In this document: in pieces, positions 8,690 to 15,593 of the stretch
How positions within the stretch are numbered: position 1 is the stretch's first letter
How the letters are laid out: each line of letters opens with the position of its first letter
Program-made: the position numbers and the translations under genes
Notes under the pieces: generated by a model
The model's input: the letters and a program-made list of their open reading frames with translations, nothing else
Databases searched by the model: none
What the model was told of the DNA's origin: nothing
NCBI GenBank assembly: GCA_001777055.1
Contig: MFCX01000007.1
Location: 1 to 37,872 of the forward strand
Direction of reading: 5' to 3'
Source: Candidatus Daviesbacteria bacterium RIFCSPHIGHO2_02_FULL_39_12
GTDB lineage: Bacteria > Patescibacteriota > Microgenomatia > Daviesbacterales > UBA10151
DNA: 37,872 nt

Positions 8690-9238
8690 ATGATTGCGCA
8701 GGAAACTGAATTAAGGCATCAGATAGTAGATATTATTGACAGGCACGTTTCAGGGCAACCTCTGGAGAATGGGCAACAAGTGAGACACTATAATATTCCA
8801 TTTGAACAGGTTAAACAATGGAGCTGCCGTTTTGGAGAAGATCAAATGCAAGGTGTGCAAGTATTGAATCCATGTGAACTGATTTTAGCCAGAAGGAAAA
8901 CTCCCCTGCAGGTCATACAGATTAAATATGACTTGATTACCGGAAAGCCTAAGCTTACCCATGATAGACTGCCGCATAAAGTAAAGACAAACTGGCCTCC
9001 TTCCCTGAGAATCCTGGTAAGTATGTTCATAAGAAGAGAACCCGGTACACAATGGCGCCTAGAAATCAAACACCCTCAGGACATTAAATGGCAAACATGG
9101 CTCTTGTTGCCGTTTGAAGGTGAGGATTTTGTAGAAACCAGTTATTCAAATGTAGGAGATTTGCTATATCGCCGTCCTGAAGCTGCACAATCGGCAGATT
9201 ATTCAGGAGTATTTGCACTCCTAGCCTATAACACTTGA
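8690..9238 (+). CDS. Orphan protein of unknown function
   Basis: A 182-residue, mainly soluble protein that I do not recognise. It has no signal peptide and no clear membrane helix. The middle is rich in basic and aromatic residues (RILVSMFIRREPGTQWRLEI, KWQTWLLLPFEGEDF), suggesting a beta-rich fold. The coding frame is unbroken, with ordinary codon use. It lies between the intergenic repeat and the dockerin-like gene, and its last codons hold the -35 box of the next gene. A function cannot be given. Confidence 0.6.
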   Translation: MIAQETELRHQIVDIIDRHVSGQPLENGQQVRHYNIPFEQVKQWSCRFGEDQMQGVQVLNPCELILARRKTPLQVIQIKYDLITGKPKLTHDRLPHKVKTNWPPSLRILVSMFIRREPGTQWRLEIKHPQDIKWQTWLLLPFEGEDFVETSYSNVGDLLYRRPEAAQSADYSGVFALLAYNT

Positions 9239-9263
9239 CAAAGGGGTAAACATATGCTAATAT
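9235..9263 (+). promoter_or_regulatory. Near-consensus promoter giving an almost leaderless mRNA
   Basis: TTGACA (9235-9240), a 17-bp spacer ending in an extended TGC, and TAATAT (9258-9263). The predicted start of transcription near 9270 is about 2 nt before the ATG at 9272, so the transcript would have essentially no leader. Confidence 0.75.
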
Positions 9264-9271
9264 ATGCCACT

Positions 9272-9649
9272 ATGAAGTTTAGAATTATTGCCGGATTTAT
9301 ATTTACTGCGTTTACAGGTTTAGCGCTATCACAAATTACTCTGGTTAATGCTGCGTCAGATAAGACACCAATAACAGGACCGGTAACAGGACCGGTAATT
9401 ATTGGCAAACCATCTCCTTGTAATAATATCGGTGATGTGAACCAGGATGGCAGAGTAACTTTTGCCGATGCACAGACGGTTCTAAAAATAGTAGCCAGAC
9501 TCGATCCTTACAAAAATCCGACAAGAGAGCAAATCAGAAGAGGGGACGTTGACGCAAATAAGAGAATTACAAGCGTTGATGCGTTAAAAATTCAAAGATA
9601 TGTCTTAAATTTAGACTCTACTTTTCGCGCTTGTACTGTGAAAAAGTAA
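9272..9649 (+). CDS. Secreted dockerin type I-like protein
   Basis: A protein of about 125 residues. The signal peptide MKFRIIAGFIFTAFTGLALS leads to a short linker of repeated TGPV units. A dockerin-type domain with two calcium-binding F-hand loops follows: DVNQDGRVTFAD and DVDANKRITSVD, each continued by a helix (AQTVLKIVARL; ALKIQRYVLNL). In cellulosomes such domains dock to cohesins. In Patescibacteria isolated dockerins are frequent and their partner is generally unknown, and no cohesin is seen in this window. The ATG at 9272 begins a proper signal peptide and sits next to the predicted transcription start. It is followed by the O-antigen ligase gene after 26 bp. Confidence 0.85.
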   Translation: MKFRIIAGFIFTAFTGLALSQITLVNAASDKTPITGPVTGPVIIGKPSPCNNIGDVNQDGRVTFADAQTVLKIVARLDPYKNPTREQIRRGDVDANKRITSVDALKIQRYVLNLDSTFRACTVKK

Positions 9650-9675
9650 GAAGAATCATGTGATAAACTGGGAGC

Positions 9676-10767
9676 ATGATACCCGCCCTGATAATATTCT
9701 TTTTATTATTTCTCCTTCCATTTATTGTTTTGCCTATTGGTATTTCTCCATTTGAATCCTCAAAAGTCATTGTGGCAGAGATCGCTATCGAATTGTTGGC
9801 ATTGGTTTATTTTTATACTCATCCTAAGCAGATTTTTAAAATCCTAAACACTTTGTTTGGGAAATTAATCTTTGTACTTTTAATCCTTACTGTAATTCAT
9901 CTGCCTTTCCAGATTACTAACAATACTTTTTTTGGTAATGCTTTCAGGCTGCAGGGGATTTTTTTGCTGTGGCATTTAATAGTTTTCTCTGTTATCTCCG
10001 GCAATATTAAACTGGAGCATATACCAAAATGGTTTTATCCGGTTCCCCTGCCCGGATTATTGCTGGGGACATTACTGGTTGGTTTGAACTTAAACGGCCG
10101 CAGTGTGGGTACTCTGGGTGAGCCGAATGCCCTGGCTGCAACTGCGGTCTTTTTATTCCCCTTTGCATTTTTTGCTTATCAAAAGAATTCTTTCAAAATT
10201 TTAGCATTTATTTTTACAATTACTATAATTTTACTGTCAGGATCAAGGTCTGCTTTACTGGCATTGTTACTTGAAGTATTGCTATTATTCTTAATTCAAA
10301 AAGTAAAATTTTCTTTTGTTAAAGCATTCACTGTTTGTATTATGCTTTTTAGCTTAAGCCTATATTTGCCATTCCTGCAGGGCGGAGGCTTGTATGAAAA
10401 TAGAGCTGAAATCTGGCAGACAGCTTTTTATGCCGGATCAACTTCCCCGCTGTTAGGTCATGGCTTTGGTAATGCCACCGGCGCTTTACAAACTGCTGCA
10501 AAATCCTTGGATAATAATATAAAGTATCAGTTTGTAGACAGCAGCCATAATTTTGTGCTTGACTGGTGGATCCAGGGAGGTTTACCAGGCGTAATAATGA
10601 TTTTATTTATGGTGAGTTATTCTTTCCGACAGTTTATTATAAACAAACGGTTTCTTGAAATTACAGCTTTCCTAGGAATTATTACAGCCATGTCATTTAA
10701 CCCAACCAGCGTTACTGTTTTAATAGCCTTCTGGTGGCTGATTGGCCGGGGATTTGCGGCCTCTTAA
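9676..10767 (+). CDS. O-antigen ligase / polymerase family membrane protein
   Basis: A polytopic inner-membrane protein of 363 residues with about ten hydrophobic segments. Family hallmarks are GEPNALAATAVF near residue 150, the basic GSRSALLAL segment near 190, the large loop with WQTAFYAGSTSPLLGHGFGN, and SSHNFVLDWWIQGGLPG near 290, which carries the His of WaaL/Wzy proteins. Members join or polymerise lipid-linked glycans outside the membrane, and this one could also attach glycans to proteins. It is somewhat shorter than typical ligases (about 400). Its stop overlaps the stop of the convergent DNA polymerase gene by 4 bp. Confidence 0.85.
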   Translation: MIPALIIFFLLFLLPFIVLPIGISPFESSKVIVAEIAIELLALVYFYTHPKQIFKILNTLFGKLIFVLLILTVIHLPFQITNNTFFGNAFRLQGIFLLWHLIVFSVISGNIKLEHIPKWFYPVPLPGLLLGTLLVGLNLNGRSVGTLGEPNALAATAVFLFPFAFFAYQKNSFKILAFIFTITIILLSGSRSALLALLLEVLLLFLIQKVKFSFVKAFTVCIMLFSLSLYLPFLQGGGLYENRAEIWQTAFYAGSTSPLLGHGFGNATGALQTAAKSLDNNIKYQFVDSSHNFVLDWWIQGGLPGVIMILFMVSYSFRQFIINKRFLEITAFLGIITAMSFNPTSVTVLIAFWWLIGRGFAAS

Positions 10768-12119
10768 ATTTTAAACCTTCTATCCGATAAAAACGGATTA
10801 GGTTTTCTGTACACCTTAATCGAATTTAACAAGGTTCCTCTTTGTAAGGTAAATTCTCCATATTTGTCATTAATTTTGTCTAAGGCTTTAGTGATGATTA
10901 TTTGTTTTTGATCATCTTCCAATAAGCTTAAATTCTGAGGAGTAATAGGTTGCAGATTTGAGATGGAAACTCCAATCATCCTAATCTTATCTTTATCCCA
11001 AATCTGATGAAAGATTTTCCAGGCAGCTTTAAGTATTTCCAATCCATCGTTGGTATAGAAAATAGTAATTTGCATTCCATTACTTTTAAAGACACCTCCG
11101 AGGTGTAATCGCATTTCTTCTCCTGGGTTTCCACTGGAAACCCGTCCTTCGGACCCTCGGAGGTGGAAACTAAAAGCCTCTCTGTACCAGCAATGTATAG
11201 TTTTACCTACTAACTTTTTAGCCCGGAGCCTTCTGGCTATTAGTTCTGTTAATTTCAAAAGGATTTGTTTAATTTCTTGAGGACTGTCTGTATCATGATC
11301 AATAGTATACCTGTGCCCGATAGATTTTACTTCTTCTTTTTCATAAAAAGGGATCACTTTAGAATGGTCAATACCCCTGGCCATATTGTACAAAGTTTGC
11401 CCATAAGATTTAAAGGAAGAGAGTAAAGTCTCCAGAGGCGCCTGTCTTAGCTGTTTAAAATTAAATATACCCATATTATTTAATCTTTTTTTAATCCTGG
11501 GACCAATTCCGCAAATTCCATCAAGTTTTATCCTATCCAGAATAAATTTTGCAGCCTCTTCATCTTCAATTACTACCAAGCCATTGGGTTTGTATAAAGA
11601 CCCGGCCAGTTTTGCCATTAATTTGTTATAAGAAATACCAATGGAACAAGTAATCCACTCGCCAACTTCTTCCCTAATTCTTTTTTTAATATCTTGGGCA
11701 ATAGTGACTAGAGTCGAGAGTCTAGAATCTAGATTCTTGCGACTAGACTCTATTTCTAAAAAGCATTCATCTATAGAAAACACCTCCAAATACGGGCTGT
11801 AAGAGCTTAAAATGGCCAAAAAACGCTTGGTGCACTCCAAATACTTATCAGAGTCCCCGGGGACTAAAATCAGGCCAGGGCAAAGTTTTTTTGCCTGCCA
11901 AATTTGCATACCTGTTTTAACCCCAAACCTTTTGGCCTCTATCGAAGCTGCACCTAAAACCGTTCTTTTCATTCGATCTCCTCCTGTTACCCCGATAGGT
12001 TTACCTCGTAGTCTAGGGTTAACCTGCTGCTCCACAGCGGCAAAATAGCTGTTAAAATCTATATGAAGGATAACCTTATTATTTATTGTGTATCTTCCTC
12101 CACTGCTTCCAGAAACCAC
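10764..12119 (-). CDS. dinB: Y-family DNA polymerase (DinB/Pol IV-like) with absorbed palindromic repeats
   Basis: A translesion polymerase of 451 residues, compared with about 350 for E. coli Pol IV. The palm motifs LHIDFNSYFAAVE (first metal Asp) and FSIDECFLEIE (second and third acidic residues) are intact, as are the fingers (KRTVLGAASIEAKRFGVKTGM), the HhH thumb (ICGIGPRIKKRLNNMGI) and the little finger. Two segments look inserted: SSRKNLDSRLSTLVT after the catalytic SIDE motif, and RGSEGRVSSGNPGEEMRLHL in the little finger. Both are encoded by palindromic DNA (separate entries). Both inserts keep the frame, so the protein may still work. The start codon is GTG within the end of the upstream small gene (37-bp overlap), suggesting coupled translation. 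Confidence 0.9.
   Translation of the reverse strand: MVSGSSGGRYTINNKVILHIDFNSYFAAVEQQVNPRLRGKPIGVTGGDRMKRTVLGAASIEAKRFGVKTGMQIWQAKKLCPGLILVPGDSDKYLECTKRFLAILSSYSPYLEVFSIDECFLEIESSRKNLDSRLSTLVTIAQDIKKRIREEVGEWITCSIGISYNKLMAKLAGSLYKPNGLVVIEDEEAAKFILDRIKLDGICGIGPRIKKRLNNMGIFNFKQLRQAPLETLLSSFKSYGQTLYNMARGIDHSKVIPFYEKEEVKSIGHRYTIDHDTDSPQEIKQILLKLTELIARRLRAKKLVGKTIHCWYREAFSFHLRGSEGRVSSGNPGEEMRLHLGGVFKSNGMQITIFYTNDGLEILKAAWKIFHQIWDKDKIRMIGVSISNLQPITPQNLSLLEDDQKQIIITKALDKINDKYGEFTLQRGTLLNSIKVYRKPNPFLSDRRFKI
11093..11165. repeat. Palindromic element inside dinB (little-finger region)
   Basis: The outer 11-bp arms CACCTCCGAGG (11093-11103) and CCTCGGAGGTG (11155-11165) are perfect inverted repeats. 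Inside lie GGGTTTCC-ACT-GGAAACCC (11125-11143) and GTCCTTCGGAC. The element is read in frame as part of the polymerase. Confidence 0.85.
11706..11752. repeat. Second palindromic segment inside dinB (after the SIDE motif)
   Basis: A perfect 14-bp palindrome AGAATCTAGATTCT (11724-11737) sits between arms TAGAGTC (11709-11715) and GACTCTA (11746-11752). It encodes a Ser/Arg/Leu-rich extra loop beside the polymerase active site. Confidence 0.6.
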
Positions 12120-12367
12120 TTTAAACTTTTGGTATCAAAAGCCAAACGGTAAAAATTCCCCTGGGCAGAAACCGAAAAGTGGTAAGCAGTTGAGGAGCCG
12201 TTTTGCGAAGTATGCACTAAATTAATTTTATTGATCTTGATTTGTCGCCCTTTCCAAAAAAAAACAAGAGGCCTGACAGCGCTTTTTTCAAACAAGACCC
12301 AGACATTAATAGGTTCCAAAATTTCTACCATGAAATAATTATTATCCGAAATAAACCCAAATATCAA
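12083..12367 (-). CDS. Small DinB-coupled protein (possible DUF6504-like)
   Basis: A basic protein of 94 residues, or 82 from the ATG at 12331. It has a short beta-rich fold with the pattern PINVWVLFE...PLVFFWKGRQIKINKINLVH...YHFSVSAQGNFYRLAFDTKSLKWFLEAV. The string of aromatic residues around a WKGR core resembles the small DUF6504 proteins that accompany Y-family polymerase genes in other bacteria. That match is from memory and tentative. Its coding end overlaps the polymerase start by 37 bp, so the two are one unit. A role as an accessory factor of translesion synthesis is inferred from this coupling. Confidence 0.6.
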   Translation of the reverse strand: MIFGFISDNNYFMVEILEPINVWVLFEKSAVRPLVFFWKGRQIKINKINLVHTSQNGSSTAYHFSVSAQGNFYRLAFDTKSLKWFLEAVEEDTQ

Positions 12368-12477
12368 GAGGGTAAAACTTTGAATGAGCTAAATATCAAC
12401 AGTTTTCTGGTAAAATAGCAGCATGTTTGTTGAGAGTCCAACTATAAGAATCGCTACTTACCTTCCACAGTAAAATT

Positions 12478-14190
12478 ATGAAATATATCCTTTTACTACT
12501 TTTCTGGTTTACCATTTTCAGCACAGCAACTCTAAATTCTAATGTTTATGCCATAGCTGATCCTCTATCAGTTCCCAATAATAAGTTTGGCATACATATT
12601 ATTCAGGCTACGCCTGATGAATCTTCTCCTGCTGCACAACTTGTTAATTCTTCAGGCGGTGACTGGGGCTATGTTACTGTTTTAATAGAAAGTGAAGACC
12701 GTAACCAAAATAAATGGCAGGAATTTTTTAATGATTTAAGAAGGAGGCATTTAATACCCATTGTCCGTTTAGCTACACAGCCGGAAGGAAACTTTTGGAA
12801 AAGGCCCTATGAGGGTGAGGAGCAAGCCTGGGCAGACTTTTTAGATAACCTGAATTGGCCCACCAAAAATAGATATGTGGTTATCTATAATGAGCCTAAT
12901 CACAGTCAGGAATGGGGAAATTCTGTTGACCCTAAATTGTATACAGAAACTTTAGATAAGACTATCACAGAATTGAAAAATAAAAATGGAGACTTTTTTG
13001 TACTCAATGCAGGCTTGGATGCTTCCACCCCACATCAGCCACCGGACTATTTTGATGCATACATTTTTTTACAACAAATGGCGCGGGCTGTCCCGGGTAT
13101 TTTTGATAAATTAGACGGTTGGGTTTCCCATTCCTATCCTAATCCGGGTTTTGTTGGCTCCCCTAATGCCCAAGGACGGGGTACTATCAGAACCTGGCAA
13201 TGGGAGTTGCAAATTCTAAAGGAATTAGGACTTACAAAAAAACTTCCGGTCTTTATTACTGAAACCGGCTGGAAGCATGCCGAAGGGTTAACCTATGATC
13301 CTGCTTTGCCTACGGCAGACACTATTTCTGATTATTTTAAAACCGCATTTACCTCAGCTTGGAATAACAACCAAATAGCGGCAGTGACACCTTTTTTACT
13401 GGATTACCAGGAAATTCCTTTCGATCACTTTGCCTTTAAAAAAATCAATCGTGAAAAGCAGGCTAATTATTATCCTTTTTACCAAACTATTGTAGAGTTA
13501 AATAAAACCAAAGGTAAACCAATACAAGGAAATAAAGCCCAATTAGTCAAAGGTGAAATTTATAGCTCCCTTGTGGCCGGCGAGACTTATAATATCTCTT
13601 TAGTTTTTAAAAATACCGGCCAATCGATCTGGAATGATGGAGAGCAATTAAAACTGGTGCCTGTGCAAGGCGATCAACAACTGCGGATGCAAACAGTAGA
13701 ATTACCTGCCGGAGTTAAAATTGAACCAGGCCAGGAATACACATTTAATTTTAGGGTAAAAACACCCGAACAGGGAAATTTTAAGGTAATCCTGAACTTA
13801 TTTTCCGGGGCCCGGCAGTTTGATTCTGATCCTTTAGAATTTAGCGGAAAAGTTAAATCTCCGGTGATATTACTGATTAAATCTTCTCTAAAATGGAAAA
13901 AAGATCTGGCAGGAGACTATATTCTGAAGATTTCCGGGCCAGTCGGTGAAAGCTTCAGATCAATAGTTCTGAAAAATGGCGGAGTGTCGGATGAAATAGA
14001 AGCCAGAAATATACTGCCGGATTATCCTTTTGAATTTACCTTAACTCATCCCTACTATTATCCTGCTACAATCAAACAAACAGTGAGTACCGGTTTAAAT
14101 GTTTTGGATTTTGGCACTCTACAGCCTGACTTTATTTCTGCCATCCTAAATCCTAAAGAATTCTTAAAACTACTGCCGTTTTCAAACTAA
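12478..14190 (+). CDS. Secreted clan GH-A-like glycoside hydrolase with Ig-like C-terminal domain
   Basis: A 570-residue exported protein. The signal peptide is YILLLLFWFTIFSTATLNSN and cleavage is probable near the AIA site. Residues 30-340 form a (beta/alpha)8-type glycosidase. VVIYNEPNHSQEWG places a catalytic acid at Glu139 and VFITETGW a nucleophile at Glu262, the arrangement of clan GH-A. Residues about 365-455 resemble an NBR1-type Ig-like domain (NISLVFKNTGQSIWNDGEQLKL; FNFRVKTPEQGNFKV), followed by another beta-rich domain. The exact GH family and substrate cannot be set from sequence alone. A role in trimming surface or host polysaccharide is inferred. It stands upstream of the small-RNA/tRNA-His locus in the same direction. 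No clear terminator separates them. Confidence 0.8.
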   Translation: MKYILLLLFWFTIFSTATLNSNVYAIADPLSVPNNKFGIHIIQATPDESSPAAQLVNSSGGDWGYVTVLIESEDRNQNKWQEFFNDLRRRHLIPIVRLATQPEGNFWKRPYEGEEQAWADFLDNLNWPTKNRYVVIYNEPNHSQEWGNSVDPKLYTETLDKTITELKNKNGDFFVLNAGLDASTPHQPPDYFDAYIFLQQMARAVPGIFDKLDGWVSHSYPNPGFVGSPNAQGRGTIRTWQWELQILKELGLTKKLPVFITETGWKHAEGLTYDPALPTADTISDYFKTAFTSAWNNNQIAAVTPFLLDYQEIPFDHFAFKKINREKQANYYPFYQTIVELNKTKGKPIQGNKAQLVKGEIYSSLVAGETYNISLVFKNTGQSIWNDGEQLKLVPVQGDQQLRMQTVELPAGVKIEPGQEYTFNFRVKTPEQGNFKVILNLFSGARQFDSDPLEFSGKVKSPVILLIKSSLKWKKDLAGDYILKISGPVGESFRSIVLKNGGVSDEIEARNILPDYPFEFTLTHPYYYPATIKQTVSTGLNVLDFGTLQPDFISAILNPKEFLKLLPFSN

Positions 14191-14217
14191 CTTACAATTT
14201 TGGTATATTTTGATACA

Positions 14218-14244
14218 TTTAATCCTAGTTGACCCAGGATTAAA
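14218..14244. promoter_or_regulatory. Operator-like dyad enclosing the -35 box of the small RNA
   Basis: TTTAATCCT (14218-14226) and AGGATTAAA (14236-14244) are perfect 9-bp inverted repeats. The 9-bp spacer holds most of TTGACC, the -35 hexamer. It has no T-run on either strand's downstream side, so it is not an intrinsic terminator, and a repressor site is the simpler reading. Confidence 0.5.
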
Positions 14245-14257
14245 AAAGGTGTATAAA
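14229..14257 (+). promoter_or_regulatory. Promoter of the candidate small RNA
   Basis: TTGACC (14229-14234), 17 bp, TATAAA (14252-14257). Transcription is expected to start within GGGGA at 14260-14264, exactly where the structured RNA begins. Confidence 0.75.
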
Positions 14258-14260
14258 TAG

Positions 14261-14350
14261 GGGACCTGTAAAAAACAGCAATGTTTTTGAATTAATTGCA
14301 AGATTAATTAACAGGTTCTCTATGAATCCCGCTGCAAGGCGGGATTTTTA
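14261..14350 (+). ncRNA. Candidate structured small RNA: three-way junction with GCAA loops
   Basis: The RNA would be about 90 nt. P1 pairs 14261-14269 (GGGACCTGT) with 14311-14319, 9 bp including two G-U pairs. P2 is AAAAACA/TGTTTTT (14271-14277/14282-14288) capped by GCAA. P3 is AATTAAT/ATTAATT (14290-14296/14303-14309) with a closing T-G pair and GCAA. Single nucleotides (14270, 14289, 14310) join the helices, so the junction is very compact. The terminator hairpin that follows also has a GCAA loop. A good promoter lies just upstream and there is no open reading frame. I do not recognise it as 6S, SRP or RNase P RNA or as a known riboswitch. A riboswitch role is less likely because a tRNA rather than a coding gene follows. 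Confidence 0.75.
14325..14350 (+). terminator. Intrinsic terminator of the small RNA
   Basis: The stem AATCCCGC/GCGGGATT (14325-14332/14339-14346) has a T-GCAA-G loop and is followed by a short T-run to 14349. It separates the small RNA from tRNA-His. Confidence 0.85.
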
Positions 14351-14389
14351 GTGGAGAATTAGATTTTAAACTGGTACAATTACTTTTAC

Positions 14390-14466
14390 GGTGGTGTGTG
14401 CCGAACGGCTTAGGCATCGCCCTGTGGAGGCGATTTTAGCGGGTTCGACTCCCGTACACCACCCCA
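14390..14466 (+). tRNA. tRNA-His (anticodon GUG), with encoded CCA
   Basis: The acceptor GTGGTGT pairs perfectly with ACACCAC. The D-stem is GCC/GGC, and the anticodon stem TCGCC/GGCGA encloses CTGTGGA (anticodon GTG). The T-arm is GCGGG-TTCGACT-CCCGT. The identity elements G-1 (14390) and C73 (14463) are both present, and CCA is encoded at 14464-14466. Confidence 0.95.
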
Positions 14467-14476
14467 GCAATTTTAG

Positions 14477-14767
14477 TTATAATATTGGAGTAACTTTCTG
14501 TTCTATCTTGTCTACTCTTTCTTCCAAATGGTCGTATTCTTCCCTAGTTGGAGTATCATCCTCCAGATATGCAAGCTGTTTACCAATTTTATCCATTCTC
14601 TCAGTCAAATTTTTGTCAACTTGATCTATCCTACTTTCCAATCCATCTATTCTTCCTTCTAATTTTTTATCAAGTTTATCAATTTTACTCGATACTTCTT
14701 GTCTGAAGGAACTTTGTCCATTGATAATAGCCCGAAGCATTTTTTGAGTATCATTCATATTAACCAT
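14477..14767 (-). CDS. Small coiled-coil protein
   Basis: A 96-residue, almost entirely helical protein. From about residue 22 it runs through heptads (IDKLDKKLEGRIDGLESRI; VDKNLTERMDKIGKQL) and ends in LEERVDKIEQKVTPIL, so it should form a long coiled coil, probably a homo-oligomer. The N-terminus MNDTQKMLRAIINGQSSFRQE is of a kind repeatedly met in Patescibacteria genomes, from memory and without an assigned function. ATG 14758 is an alternative start. It is convergent with tRNA-His. Confidence 0.65.
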   Translation of the reverse strand: MVNMNDTQKMLRAIINGQSSFRQEVSSKIDKLDKKLEGRIDGLESRIDQVDKNLTERMDKIGKQLAYLEDDTPTREEYDHLEERVDKIEQKVTPIL

Positions 14768-14831
14768 AGTTCTATCATAATTTTAAGAAACTAAAATTAC
14801 AAGCAGGTTTATATAGATCAAAATCTCTCAT

Positions 14832-15593
14832 CTGGGTACAAGCTACGTCCAGCCACCCACCCCTGCATAGATTAGGTTGGTGTAATAAGTTAATTACCAA
14901 TATCCTTTACGACTTTACTATTCTTTACAATCCCCCAGTCAGCAAAATTATTTGTGCTAAGTCTCTAATACGTATTATCAAGGATATTTAAAAGCTGTGC
15001 AAAATACATATTTATAGTAAAACTATGCCCCACTATTAAGATTTTCTTATTTTCATATTCTTTATCAAGCTCTTCAATTTTTTTAGAGAATCTATTAAGC
15101 GCATGATTTGTGGTTTCCCAATTATAGACTGACTCCTCAGGATTTTCTAGGCAGGATTTTACTCTTTCTTCGTATTCCTCTGGCTTTACAAATCCACCCT
15201 TATCTCGATCTAATTCACTAATCTCTTCAATCTGTATTATTTCTTTTCCTAATGCATCAGCTATGGGTTTAGCAGTCTGGTAGGCTTTCTTCTCCCCAAT
15301 GGAATGAGGAGATCCCTAACTTTTCTTCAACCTCAGAGACTTCTGATTCTATTTATTCTAGATTCTTGATTTTTATATAAACGATGACCGTAGTAGCATG
15401 ACCTGTCTTTGTGTGAATACCAGATTCATCAATGAAGATAACCATAAATTAGCTAAACTATATCATAGTCAGGAATCATATAAATAGGCACAAATTCCTT
15501 CACTTGGGTACAAACGGCATCTGCCCAGTCACCCCAAGTATTTTTAGCCTGAAATTTTAATACCACTAAGGGGACAGTTTGAACCCAAAGAAG
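14832..15593 (-). other. Two related coding fragments flanking the decayed locus
   Basis: On the minus strand, the stretch downstream of the GH13 stop (about 15593-15452) reads WGDWADAVCTQVKEF, and the stretch after the phosphatase remnant (about 14874-14780) reads GGWLDVACTQMRDF. The shared CTQ-(V/M)-(K/R)-(E/D)-F tail suggests a duplicated fragment or paired ends of former genes. Neither has a convincing start. Only the outer parts of this interval are meant, because the centre is the pseudogene entry. Confidence 0.35.
14890..15445 (-). pseudogene. Decayed DUF3800-like and histidine phosphatase-like remnants
   Basis: This otherwise gene-free stretch holds coding remains on the minus strand. 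From ATG 15445 it reads MVIFIDESGIHTKTGHATT, the typical opening of DUF3800 proteins, and stops at TAA 15353-15355. The same frame continues to about SSFHWGE. A shifted frame from about 15290 reads AYQTAKPIADALGKEI and KKILIVGHSFTINMYFAQLL, which match the middle and the second catalytic His of the histidine phosphatase superfamily. It is interrupted by TAG at 14965-14967 and closes at TAA 14890-14892. The first catalytic RHG motif is missing. The locus appears to be two truncated genes joined by deletion. Confidence 0.7.
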
